A stretch of DNA of 64,000 nt from an uncultured Bacteroides sp. GTDB lineage: Bacteria > Bacteroidota > Bacteroidia > Bacteroidales > Bacteroidaceae. The DNA lies in contig NZ_CAJLKP010000013.1 in NCBI RefSeq assembly GCF_905207245.1, positions 1 to 64,000 on the forward strand, read 5' to 3'. Shown piece after piece: positions 9,221 to 17,785 of the stretch. The notes below the pieces were generated by a model. The model did not search any database and was not told the origin of the DNA. It saw nothing but the letters and a program-made list of their open reading frames with translations. A program made the translations under genes and the position numbers. Position 1 is the stretch's first letter. Every line of letters begins with the position of its first letter.

Positions 9221-11896
9221 ATGAAGAACATTGCGAACAGTTCTGTCAAATACATGGTATGGTTGTGCTGCCTGATGCTGTCTCCCAGCCTTTGGGCAGA
9301 TGGTACCGCTCCCCAGTCTGTACCGACAGATACCATTGAAAACCTGTTCAGAGAAGAGTTGTCACATTTCCCCCAGGAAAAAATTTATCTTCAGACAGAC
9401 CGTGGCATCTACATGTCCGGTGAAACCCTTTGGTTCAGGGCACATTTAGTAGATGCCCTTATGCTAAAGCAAGCTAATGCCAGCCGATATGTATATGTAG
9501 AGCTGGTGAATCCGTTGGGCAACCTGGTGGAGAGAGTGAAAATAAGACCGGACTCTTTGGGATGTTTTTACGGACATATTCCATTGGGTGAAGACCTGCC
9601 GGAAGGTAACTATTCTCTCAGAGCCTACACTTGGTTCATGCAGAATATAGGTGAAGAGTATTTTTCCCATAAACTGATTTATATATCCGATCCTGTATCC
9701 GAAGCGATATCTCCGGAAATCAATTATTCTGCTGAGAACAATGACATTCACGCAGAAATACATTTTCTCAGTAAGCCGGACAACCGATCCGTCACTCCCA
9801 CACAAGCCATTCTTTTCCCCGATGGAGACAGGGATAAAAAAGGGAAAGTTTTATCATTTGAAGGAAGAAATACCCATTACACTTTCAAGAGAAAAGAAAT
9901 TCCCGCTTCGCGTACATTTTTGTTGCAAACAGTGTATGACGGCAAAATTTCCAATCGCTATTTCAGAATTCCCGAATTGAGTAAAAACTATGATGTAGCT
10001 TTCTTTCCCGAAGGAGGTCATGCAGCTCAGTCCACCACAATCAAAATGGCATTTAAGGCTATTGATGCAGATGGTTTGTCTACAGAGATAGAAGGTCAGG
10101 TACTTGACGAAGAAGGTCAGGTATGTGCCGATTTCAAGAGCCAGCATTTGGGTATGGGGAGTTTCCGGATGTATTATGTTCCCGGAAAAAAGTATCATGC
10201 CGTTTGTAGTGACGGAACAGGCGTTTCCCAGCGTTTTGATTTGCCTGAGCCTTCTCCGGATGCTATCTCCCTGAATACACTTTGGTCTAAAGATTATTTG
10301 CGGGTAAGTCTTTCCAAATCACCCGATACCCCATTGGGCACTTCGCTGACGCTGGTGGCGCATTTACGCGGTATCGTGCTATATGCACAGCCTTGGAATA
10401 ACAAACAAAGTTATATTGACTTCGAAAAAAACTTCTTCCCGGCAGGTATTGTTCATTTTCTGTTGGTTGATGAAAGAAGAAACATTCTGAGTGAACGTTT
10501 AGTGTTTTCTCTGCAAAAAAGTGCGCTGGCGCAGACCGAAGTCCGGCTCGACCGCGAAAACTACTTGGCAAGAGAGAAGGTAAATATGGATATACAGATT
10601 AAAGATATAAACGGAAACCCCATGTCAGGCAACTTCGCACTTGCAGTTGTTGACAGAACGGACGTGAAGCCGGATACCGTTTCCAACATTGTTTCCACCT
10701 TATTGCTCACTTCCGATCTTAAAGGACACATTGAGTCACCATTAAGTTACTTGCAGGACAGCCGCAGTTCTTCCTATGTCTTGGACTTGTTGATGATGAC
10801 GCAAGGCTGGCGGAAATACAACATTCCGGAGGTATTGAAAGGCAATATAACCGACACATTACCCTACAATTTGGAATTGGGTGACGAAGTTTCCGGTAAA
10901 GTAGAGGGCTTGTTTTCTGCATTGAAAGAGGGAAATATCTCTTTGCTTGCCCTTAAAGATTCGCTCATCGGGACAGAACTGGCGAAGCCTGACCGGAATG
11001 GGCGGTTTGTATTCGACAGGCTGGAATATCCCAGCGGTACTCAGTATATAGTTCAGGCTCTTAGCAAGAAAGGTTCTTCAAAGGTCTTTATTGAACTGGA
11101 CCCCTATAAATCATTTCCTGCCCCTAAAATCGGATTTATTCCCCGCATTGAAAAACCACATATAGAAGAAAACTATATGGCAAAGATGGACCAAAAATAT
11201 ACTATAGAAAATGGAATGAGAGTCTATAATCTGGCGGAAGTGATAGTGACAGCCAGAAGAGAAAGAGCTGTAAAAACGGAATCTCCCTTTTATTCGGTAG
11301 GAACTTCGAAGGTACTGACGGAAGAGGATGTGAAAAAGGGACATTTTATTTCTACATACGACCTCTTGCGACGTTTGCCGGGTATTACTGTCACGAATAA
11401 TGAGGTGCGTTATCGATATGCTCCGGTCATGGTGTTATTGGACAATGTTCCTGAAGAGAATTTCGATTTTGACCTGTTGGACGTGGATGACATCAAAGAT
11501 GTTTTTTACTCTCCTGCCACTTCTGTCGGTCCTCTTTACGGGTCGGCTGCGGGAAATGGTGCCATAGTAGTCACTACGAAGAACGGGTTTGTGCAGAAAA
11601 ATAAGATGAACAGCAACATACAGACTATTGCGGGTATCGGCTACCAGCAGACTGTAGAGTTTTACTCACCGGCGTATGACACCAAAGCGAAGAAAGAATC
11701 CACCACTCCTGATTTGCGTTCAACGATATACTGGAATCCGAGCGTTCAGGTTGATGAATCGGGAACTGCTCACGTCAGCTTCTATACGGCTGATTCTGCT
11801 GCCGATTATGGGGTTGTGATAGAAGGTGTCTGCGCTTCAGGCAATCTCATTTACTCAGGTGAGAAGATTGTATCGCGGCATAATGCTTCTTATTAA
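9221..11896 (+). CDS. Macroglobulin (MG2) protein with TonB-receptor plug domain, no barrel
   Basis: Exported protein, signal peptide to about residue 27 (LWADG). The N-terminal region carries the MG2 signature of alpha-2-macroglobulin-like proteins (EKIYLQTDRGIYMSGETLWF, then LPEGNYSLRAYTW). Near residues 700-790 there is a TonB-receptor plug-like domain (YDLLRRLPGITVT, VMVLLDNVPEE, YGSAAGNGAIVVTTKNG). No beta barrel follows. Instead the last about 90 residues return to a beta-sandwich style segment (TIYWNPSVQVDESGTAHVSFYT). Such proteins occur in Bacteroidetes without a settled function; a periplasmic or outer-membrane scaffold is possible. It stands apart from any SusD. Confidence is high for the domains and low for the role. 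Confidence 0.75.
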   Translation: MKNIANSSVKYMVWLCCLMLSPSLWADGTAPQSVPTDTIENLFREELSHFPQEKIYLQTDRGIYMSGETLWFRAHLVDALMLKQANASRYVYVELVNPLGNLVERVKIRPDSLGCFYGHIPLGEDLPEGNYSLRAYTWFMQNIGEEYFSHKLIYISDPVSEAISPEINYSAENNDIHAEIHFLSKPDNRSVTPTQAILFPDGDRDKKGKVLSFEGRNTHYTFKRKEIPASRTFLLQTVYDGKISNRYFRIPELSKNYDVAFFPEGGHAAQSTTIKMAFKAIDADGLSTEIEGQVLDEEGQVCADFKSQHLGMGSFRMYYVPGKKYHAVCSDGTGVSQRFDLPEPSPDAISLNTLWSKDYLRVSLSKSPDTPLGTSLTLVAHLRGIVLYAQPWNNKQSYIDFEKNFFPAGIVHFLLVDERRNILSERLVFSLQKSALAQTEVRLDRENYLAREKVNMDIQIKDINGNPMSGNFALAVVDRTDVKPDTVSNIVSTLLLTSDLKGHIESPLSYLQDSRSSSYVLDLLMMTQGWRKYNIPEVLKGNITDTLPYNLELGDEVSGKVEGLFSALKEGNISLLALKDSLIGTELAKPDRNGRFVFDRLEYPSGTQYIVQALSKKGSSKVFIELDPYKSFPAPKIGFIPRIEKPHIEENYMAKMDQKYTIENGMRVYNLAEVIVTARRERAVKTESPFYSVGTSKVLTEEDVKKGHFISTYDLLRRLPGITVTNNEVRYRYAPVMVLLDNVPEENFDFDLLDVDDIKDVFYSPATSVGPLYGSAAGNGAIVVTTKNGFVQKNKMNSNIQTIAGIGYQQTVEFYSPAYDTKAKKESTTPDLRSTIYWNPSVQVDESGTAHVSFYTADSAADYGVVIEGVCASGNLIYSGEKIVSRHNASY

Positions 11897-12003
11897 TTTC
11901 TTATTGAAATAATTTTAAAATATCGCTTATAAAAAATACTATAAACGTATTTATAAGAATACTGTAATCCGGCTTACAGGTACTTGTGGCCTTACTTTGA
12001 AAG

Positions 12004-12091
12004 GGCTACACCTTTGGGACCGGATGGCTACACCCTTTTAGTCTCATGGCTACACCTTTTCGTATAAAGGGTGTAGCCTTTCCGAAAGGAT
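12004..12091. repeat. 22-bp-period array, word GGCTACACC (three direct, one inverted)
   Basis: GGCTACACC starts at 12004, 12026 and 12048, and its reverse complement GGTGTAGCC starts at 12070: four words exactly 22 bases apart, each followed by a T-rich stretch. A weaker word GGCTTACAG at 11971 is 33 bases (three times 11) before the first. The inverted copy (12066-12078) pairs perfectly with the second copy and with one G-U with the third, so two rival hairpins are possible. The array begins about 105 bases after a stop codon. Confidence 0.8.
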
Positions 12092-12160
12092 GCTTTACTC
12101 TTAGAATATCAGTTTTTGAAAAATATTTATTCAAAATAAAAGTTCTTCTTTTTTATTGCT

Positions 12161-12168
12161 TATATTTG
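12161..12168 (+). promoter_or_regulatory. -7 promoter element for the thioredoxin-fold protein gene
   Basis: TATATTTG matches the Bacteroides -7 consensus TAnnTTTG, 54 bases before the ATG at 12223. The upstream T-rich run gives only a weak -33 match. Confidence 0.5.
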
Positions 12169-12222
12169 TCAGAGTGATCAATCTTTGAACCTTAATAGAA
12201 ATTAATTATATACAACTATACC

Positions 12223-14670
12223 ATGAGAAAACTTATTTTCCTTCTCCTGCTTTGCATCACTTGTATGCTTCGGGCACAAAATGTGATCGACAATCCTAAG
12301 TTTAAATTCCGTTCGGGCAGTATTTATAATATTACTCGGATTGAACGTACTCCGGATGCAACGAGGTTGCATATCCATGTTATTTTCCGTCCGCATTGGT
12401 GGGTGATGCTGGGTAAGAACACTTATCTGGAAGATGCGGATACCGGTGAGAAATATTATCTTACGGGGAGCGAAGGTTTTGAACTGGATAAAGAAGTATA
12501 TACTCCGGACTCGGGAACTTTAGATTTTGTGCTTCTTTTTCCACCGCTTCCTGAAACAACAAAAAAGATTCATTTCCTCGATGATGATGAAGGCGATGAG
12601 TCGCATACATTCTATATATCTTTGGAAAAGAAAGATGCCAAAGCCTCACTTTTCGATAAAGTTTCCGGTAACTGGATGGGAATGGATGACTATTATGAAT
12701 GGGCTTTCGGCATATACGATTCTCTTGCTGTCATGGACAACCGTTTCTATCAGTACGAAGCAATCCGCCAGAAAGGCAAAAGCATGCTGTTCACTTTGAA
12801 AGATGACCGGGGCGATAAAGTGGAACTGGAACTGACCCCGCAAAAGAATGGTCTGTGCCGGATAAAGAAAGATAAAGAACCCGCCCGGCTTTATTCGCGG
12901 GATGCGGGAAGCATGAAGGCGATGCAGGTTGAAGAGAATGAGAGTCCGGTATTCCGTCGTGATAGTGTTTGTCTGCAAGGATACATTGCCGGTTATGATC
13001 AGAAATTAGGTTTTACCAACGGTTTGATTTATGTTTCCAATGACCTGACGCGGGAAGACTATCCGATGGTAGTGACTCTGCAACCCAATGGAAGGTTTGA
13101 GTGTAAATTTGAGGTCAACTACCCTATGGTAAGTTCGGTAGTGTTTAATAATAACTGGGTACCCTTTTATATAGAGCCGGGGCAAACTATCACCATGTAT
13201 GTAGATTGGGAAGCTGTAATGGCACGTAGTCGTGCCCGTGATTATTATTATCCTCTTCATAATGTCCATTACATGGGAGCTACTGCATATATAGGAAGGG
13301 TATTGAAATATGTGGATGATTTATTCGTATTCCGTTATGAAGATTTCTCAAAAATGCAGAAAGAACTGACTCCTGCGCAATTTGCAGAGCGTTGCGAACC
13401 CATGTTTCGTCGTTGGTCAGAGCAGACTGACTCACTTGTAGCTGTTAACGGATATGTGGGAAAAGCGGCACGCCTGGTGAGAAATACGGCAAGGATTTCC
13501 CAAGGTTGTAAGATGCTGGACTTTGTAATGGATAGAGATTATCTGGCGCGAGAGAATAAAGATAATGAGGTTCTGAAGGTTAAGGAAGATTCAACTTATT
13601 ATCACTTCTTACGACAGATGCCGCTTAACGATAGTCTTATCGTAGCGGACAGGAATTTCAGTACGTTTATCAATCGCCTTGAGTATATGAATTTTGGCAG
13701 AGCTATGGGTGACACCATTGGTACGAAAATGGATGTGGTAACATATACGTATCCTGAAAAATCTACTCTTACCTATCTGAAAGAGCATGGCGCCGAGTTT
13801 ACTCCCGAACAGGAAGAGCTACGGAAGCAACATGAAGAAAGGGCGGGAACAACATTGGAAAGGCCTATTGAGGAGCTGATTGCTGAAACAAAAATCTGGA
13901 AAGAGCTTATGGAAAAGTATAAGGATTTATTTGAAGCATATAGAGCGGAACGTGAAGAAGCAAATGGCATTAAAACGAAAGAAAAAACGCCTGAAAATCA
14001 ATTGCGTGCCAACAGTTTCTTTGAAGATCAAAGAATGAAAGTCGGGCAATTGGATACAATAGTGAGATATAGGCCGTTTGTTTCTCAGGTAATTCCTTTG
14101 CGTAGCCTACCTTATAACTTGAAATCCCTTGATGAAAAGTACGCCCGTTATCTGCTCGATAAAGAAAAGGAACTTATCGCTCATCCGTTTTTATTTGCTG
14201 AGGCGGAGCGTTTATATGCTAAAGCGTTTCCGCAACAAAACGATAGTACTTACACTCTGCCTGAAGGGCCCGCTACAGACATCTTCCGTAATATCATTAA
14301 AGCCCATGCGGGTAAAGCTCTATTTGTAGATTTTTGGGCAACGTTCTGTGGTCCCTGTCGTGGAGGTATTGAACATACTGCCAGTTTGCGCCAACAGTAT
14401 AAAGATCATCCGGAATTCCAGTTCATATACATCACCAGTGATCGTGAAAGTCCCGAAAAGACTTATAATGAGTATGTGGAAAAGAATTTGAAAGATGAGG
14501 CTTGTTATCGTATCCCCCAAGCAGATTACAACTATCTCCGCCAATTATTTCACTTTAATGGTATCCCTCATTATGAGTGGATAGAAAAAGATGGTACTGT
14601 ATTGCGAAATTCTCCAGGAACTTATAATCTGGAGAAATATCTGGAGCAACGTTTTGGAAGTAAAAAATGA
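12223..14670 (+). CDS. Large exported protein with C-terminal TlpA-like thioredoxin domain
   Basis: Envelope thiol-disulfide oxidoreductase candidate. The signal peptide is about 18 residues (LRAQN). Residues about 20-690 are a long region without a motif I can name, parts of which resemble the DUF4369-type domains that precede TlpA modules in Bacteroidetes. The last about 130 residues are a thioredoxin fold with the redox motif CGPC at residues 709-712 (FVDFWATFCGPCRGG) and a cis-Pro in GIPHY near 782. Both active-site cysteines are present. The 815-aa length is unusual; ordinary TlpA proteins are much shorter. A truncated signal-peptide gene follows eight bases downstream, which suggests a once longer operon. 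Confidence 0.75.
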   Translation: MRKLIFLLLLCITCMLRAQNVIDNPKFKFRSGSIYNITRIERTPDATRLHIHVIFRPHWWVMLGKNTYLEDADTGEKYYLTGSEGFELDKEVYTPDSGTLDFVLLFPPLPETTKKIHFLDDDEGDESHTFYISLEKKDAKASLFDKVSGNWMGMDDYYEWAFGIYDSLAVMDNRFYQYEAIRQKGKSMLFTLKDDRGDKVELELTPQKNGLCRIKKDKEPARLYSRDAGSMKAMQVEENESPVFRRDSVCLQGYIAGYDQKLGFTNGLIYVSNDLTREDYPMVVTLQPNGRFECKFEVNYPMVSSVVFNNNWVPFYIEPGQTITMYVDWEAVMARSRARDYYYPLHNVHYMGATAYIGRVLKYVDDLFVFRYEDFSKMQKELTPAQFAERCEPMFRRWSEQTDSLVAVNGYVGKAARLVRNTARISQGCKMLDFVMDRDYLARENKDNEVLKVKEDSTYYHFLRQMPLNDSLIVADRNFSTFINRLEYMNFGRAMGDTIGTKMDVVTYTYPEKSTLTYLKEHGAEFTPEQEELRKQHEERAGTTLERPIEELIAETKIWKELMEKYKDLFEAYRAEREEANGIKTKEKTPENQLRANSFFEDQRMKVGQLDTIVRYRPFVSQVIPLRSLPYNLKSLDEKYARYLLDKEKELIAHPFLFAEAERLYAKAFPQQNDSTYTLPEGPATDIFRNIIKAHAGKALFVDFWATFCGPCRGGIEHTASLRQQYKDHPEFQFIYITSDRESPEKTYNEYVEKNLKDEACYRIPQADYNYLRQLFHFNGIPHYEWIEKDGTVLRNSPGTYNLEKYLEQRFGSKK

Positions 14671-14678
14671 TTCATATT

Positions 14679-14843
14679 ATGAAGCAAATAAATAGCTGTC
14701 TGTTGTTTGTGCTGCTTTCCTCCTTCAACTTGTTGGCGAAAGCGCAGTTTGATGCAGAAAAGTATGATAAGGAATGCTATTCATCACTTGATAGAAGCAT
14801 TTCCCGTTCTTTCTTTGTCAGACTTTTGACAACAATGTCATAA
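14679..14843 (+). pseudogene. Remnant of an exported-protein gene (signal peptide only)
   Basis: An ATG at 14679, eight bases after the preceding stop, opens a 54-codon frame. Its first 23 residues are a convincing signal peptide (MKQINSCLLFVLLSSFNLLA then KAQ), followed by FDAEKYDKECY. From about 14777 the frame runs into the antisense of the convergent MmcQ/YjbR gene (SRSFFVRLLTTMS), and it stops at 14843. This looks like the 5' end of a second operon gene whose body was deleted, with the break near 14777. Translation of the remnant is possible, but a function is unlikely. Confidence 0.6.
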
Positions 14844-15157
14844 GACTGCCTGACGAGTTCTTTAATTTTCTCGTCAGGTACATCCTGATTGAAGTAAACA
14901 CTGACCCAGTATTTTTTATTCATGTGCCATCCGGGCTTTATTCCTATATATGTGGTTTGTAATTCTCCCGATTCTTCCGGCTTGCATTTGATACAGCAAA
15001 AGTCAAAGATTTCGATATTTACAAAGCAGAACCATTTATCCGCTACATAAAAACATAGAACATCACGACTATATTTATCAGGAATATTTAAGAACGGCAT
15101 TTTCTCATGAACTCCTTTTAATGACAGACAGTATTCTCTAAATTCTTCAATGTTCAT
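14777..15157 (-). CDS. MmcQ/YjbR family protein
   Basis: Small cytoplasmic protein of the MmcQ/YjbR superfamily (CyaY-like fold, sometimes called DNA-binding). The signature pattern is present: MNIEEFREYCLSLKGVHEKMPF at the start, FCCIKCKPEE in the middle, and GIKPGWHMNKKYWVSV near the end. A longer frame begins at 15244, but the -7 element on this strand lies at 15189-15196, so translation must begin downstream of it. The Met at 15157 gives the family's normal N-terminus and a 126-aa protein. Its last codons overlap the remnant on the other strand. Confidence 0.82.
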   Translation of the reverse strand: MNIEEFREYCLSLKGVHEKMPFLNIPDKYSRDVLCFYVADKWFCFVNIEIFDFCCIKCKPEESGELQTTYIGIKPGWHMNKKYWVSVYFNQDVPDEKIKELVRQSYDIVVKSLTKKEREMLLSSDE

Positions 15158-15188
15158 TTCTGATAGATTTTTAAACAGTATACGAAGG

Positions 15189-15196
15189 CAAATATA
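15189..15196 (-). promoter_or_regulatory. -7 promoter element for the MmcQ/YjbR gene
   Basis: On the minus strand this reads TATATTTG. It lies 32 bases before the ATG at 15157 and decides between that start and the longer frame. Confidence 0.6.
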
Positions 15197-15224
15197 ATAC
15201 TTTTGGAGGTAATTTCTGATTAAA

Positions 15225-15259
15225 TACCTAATATCTAAAATCAAATATCTGTAATCTAA
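15225..15259. repeat. 7-bp-period array, word WATCTAA
   Basis: Five consecutive 7-base units: TACCTAA, TATCTAA, AATCAAA, TATCTGT, AATCTAA. Same word and spacing as the array at 299-333. Confidence 0.55.
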
Positions 15260-15261
15260 TA

Positions 15262-15289
15262 AGGCTACTTTATTAGTAGCCTAACTTTG
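15262..15289 (+). promoter_or_regulatory. Promoter with overlapping operator-like palindrome
   Basis: AGGCTACT (15262-15269) and AGTAGCCT (15275-15282) form an 8-bp inverted repeat around five bases. Its last base is the first base of the -7 element TAACTTTG at 15282-15289. A dyad over the spacer and -7 element is a typical place for a repressor. The regulated gene would be the GH43-like lipoprotein at 15319. Confidence 0.5.
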
Positions 15290-15318
15290 TGTTCATATAA
15301 AAAGTTAATCTAATATGT

Positions 15319-17052
15319 ATGAATGCTATGTATAACCGACAAACTATATGGGTATTAGTCATGATAATTGTTGTGGTAGCCGGATGCCGGATACCCGATG
15401 CGAAGAATCCTGTATTCCGCACTATAAGCAATCCCCTTAATTTGAATTACCGTTTCTGTCTCGATGATGTTTCCCGCAGAGATGCTGCAAATCCCTGTAT
15501 TGTTCAGTTTGAGGGCGGTTACTATCTTTTTTTGTTTGGTTCGGGAGGCTATTATTATTATTCTGACTTGATAGAGTGGAAATTAATTGATGACACAAAT
15601 CTTCCTACAGAAAGCTTTGCTCCTACAGTTGTGGAAATGCAGGGTGAATTGTATTACACTGCTTCTTATGCCACGGATACCATTTATAAAACTGATAACC
15701 CGAAATCCGGAGTCTGGGAAGCGGTAGCTTGCAATTTTCCTCCGGGAATGTTGGAGCCAATGCTTTTTTATGATGAAGGAAGATTATACTTGTACGCGGG
15801 AGCGGGTAATTCTGTTTCTTTAACCGGAGTAGAAGTGGATCCGCGTACATTTCAATTGTTGGGTGAGCCTTCTCCATTAATTAGAGGTTGCCAACGGGAC
15901 AATGGATGGGAGACACCCGGTGATCGTCACGACTGGATGGATGCGACTCCTTGGTTAGAAGGCATGTGGATGAATAAGCGTGGTGGAAAATACTATTTAC
16001 AGTATGCTTCTCCCGGTATACAGTTTAAAACTTCCAATGATGGGGTATATGTCTCCGACACTCCGTTAGGACCTTTTACTTTGGCGAAGCACAATCCGCT
16101 TGTTTACAATCCGGAAGGATTTACTACCGGTGCCGGAAATGGTGGAACTTTCCAGGATAAATATGGCAATTACTGGCATGTGGGTACTGTTGCTGTCACC
16201 GCCCGGCATTATTTTGAAAGAAGGTTGTCTCTATATTCGGTTTTCTTTGATGAAGATAGTGTAATGTACGCTTATACAGAACCGGGAGATTACCCGATGA
16301 TTGTCCCTGACCATAAAATAACTTCTCCTGAGGAGCTGTTTCCCGGTTGGATGCTATTGTCCCATAATAAAAGTGTCAGATCTTCTTCCGAACTCAGAAA
16401 ATATCCGGCATGTTGTGCTGTTGATGAAGATATACGAACCTGGTGGAGTGCCGAAACGGCCGATAAAGGAGAATACCTGTCGGTGGATTTGGGTGAAGAG
16501 TGCGAAGTAAACGCCGTGCAGATAAACTTTGCCGACCATGATGCCCATTTGTTCGGGCGGTCAGATAGTATCTTTTATCAATACTATCTGGAGGAGTCTA
16601 CAGACGGGAAAAAGTGGAATATTTTGGTAGACAAGTCGGTGAATACAGAGGATGCTCCTCATGATTATATCCAACTTAAAGAAGCCGTGAAGACGCGGTA
16701 TGTCCGGCTTACAAATATTTATTGTCCTTCCGGTAAATTCTCTGTTTCCGGTTTACGTGTATTTGGACGGTCGGATAAACCTTCTCCGCCCCAAACGAAA
16801 TTTTATCGCATTTGTCGGAATAAAGAGGATAGAAGAAGCGTCATATTGAAATGGCGAGAAGTAGAAGGGGCAACCGGCTATGGTATTCGTTTTGGAATCC
16901 ATCCGGAGAAGTTGTACAATAGCTATATGGTGTATAATGATACTGAGATTGAATTGAGGTGCTTGCAGGTCGGACAAACCTACTATTTTGCAGTTGACAG
17001 TTTCAATGAAGGAGGCATTACCCGTGGTGATGTAATAAAAGAAGATGAATAA
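15319..17052 (+). CDS. GH43-like propeller with discoidin (F5/8 C) domain, lipoprotein
   Basis: Envelope lipoprotein, probably a glycoside hydrolase of the GH43 fold or a relative. The signal ends VVAGC; an alternative Met at 15328 also fits. Residues about 50-340 look like the five-bladed GH43 propeller: RRDAANPCIVQFEGGYYLFL near the start and WMDATPWLEGMWMNKRGGKYYLQYA in the middle, which holds the usual substrate-pocket acidic positions. Residues about 355-475 are an F5/8 C carbohydrate-binding domain (SVDLGEECEVNAVQINFAD, ending in FSVSGLRVFG). The last about 90 residues resemble fibronectin type III. Its stop overlaps an upstream ATG of the next gene, so the two were an operon. Substrate unknown. 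Confidence 0.75.
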   Translation: MNAMYNRQTIWVLVMIIVVVAGCRIPDAKNPVFRTISNPLNLNYRFCLDDVSRRDAANPCIVQFEGGYYLFLFGSGGYYYYSDLIEWKLIDDTNLPTESFAPTVVEMQGELYYTASYATDTIYKTDNPKSGVWEAVACNFPPGMLEPMLFYDEGRLYLYAGAGNSVSLTGVEVDPRTFQLLGEPSPLIRGCQRDNGWETPGDRHDWMDATPWLEGMWMNKRGGKYYLQYASPGIQFKTSNDGVYVSDTPLGPFTLAKHNPLVYNPEGFTTGAGNGGTFQDKYGNYWHVGTVAVTARHYFERRLSLYSVFFDEDSVMYAYTEPGDYPMIVPDHKITSPEELFPGWMLLSHNKSVRSSSELRKYPACCAVDEDIRTWWSAETADKGEYLSVDLGEECEVNAVQINFADHDAHLFGRSDSIFYQYYLEESTDGKKWNILVDKSVNTEDAPHDYIQLKEAVKTRYVRLTNIYCPSGKFSVSGLRVFGRSDKPSPPQTKFYRICRNKEDRRSVILKWREVEGATGYGIRFGIHPEKLYNSYMVYNDTEIELRCLQVGQTYYFAVDSFNEGGITRGDVIKEDE

Positions 17053-17065
17053 TCCTTATGCATGT

Positions 17066-17785
17066 ATGAAGATGAAAAAGTATATCTTGTATTTTCTTTT
17101 AGGAGCTTTGGTAAGCGGGTGTGGGGAGAATAATCCTTCGCATGTTTTAGAGGATGTCATCAAGGAAAATCCTCAGTTGAGAGAGGTGCTGAAAAGGTAT
17201 GAGGCTGATACGCTGAAATTGCGGGCGGCCGAGTTTCTGATAGAGAATCTTCCGTATTATTGTTCGTACGAAGGCGAGCAGGTGGAGCATTATCAGAAAC
17301 AGTTCGAACTTTACGGTACCGGACTGTATACCCCCGGTGAAGTGCAGGATTCAATCCGGAAAATGTATGGACGCATTAATCTTAGAAAATCAACGGTTAA
17401 GCCTGATTTAGAGCTTCCGGCCGGTTTCCTGATAGACAATATTGAATGGGCGTTTAAAGTCTGGAGCGAACAGCCGTGGGGTAAGAATGTAGCTTTCGCT
17501 GATTTTTGCGAATACATTCTTCCTTACAGGATAGAAGACGAGCCTTTAAAACCTTGGCGCGAGAAGGTATACAATGCTTTCAATCCTATATTGGACTCCG
17601 TCAGGGCACTTCCTGAGGCGCAAGACCCTTTGTTTGTTTCGCAGGTATTGATAGTTTGTTTCAAAGATAGCATTAATCAAACGCGAAGTACATATATCCC
17701 CCCATCTGAACTATGTATTTGTAGGGCTTCGGCGTGCCGGAAAGTCTTACCTGATGTACCAGCAAATACAAAACTTGTTGGATGA
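17066..17785 (+). pseudogene. Truncated transglutaminase-like lipoprotein with a foreign 3' end
   Basis: The N-terminal half belongs to a Bacteroides lipoprotein: signal ending LVSGC, then a helical region (LRAAEFLIENLPYYCSYEG and LPAGFLIDNIEWAFKVWSEQPWGKNVAFADFCEYILPYR). These are the segments I associate with the region before the core of transglutaminase-like proteins. After ALPEAQDPLFVSQVL (near 17650) the sequence changes character. From about 17655 the DNA is instead the AAA ATPase coding sequence in another frame, so the last about 40 residues are an artefact and the catalytic core is missing. An ATG at 17045 overlaps the previous stop; 17066 gives the better signal peptide. Confidence 0.55.

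Larger units (their letters stand above)
11897..12222. other. 326-base intergenic region with array and promoter
   Basis: Contains the 22-bp-period array at 12004-12091 and a -7 element TATATTTG at 12161-12168, about 55 bases before the next start codon. No further gene or RNA is seen. Confidence 0.6.
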
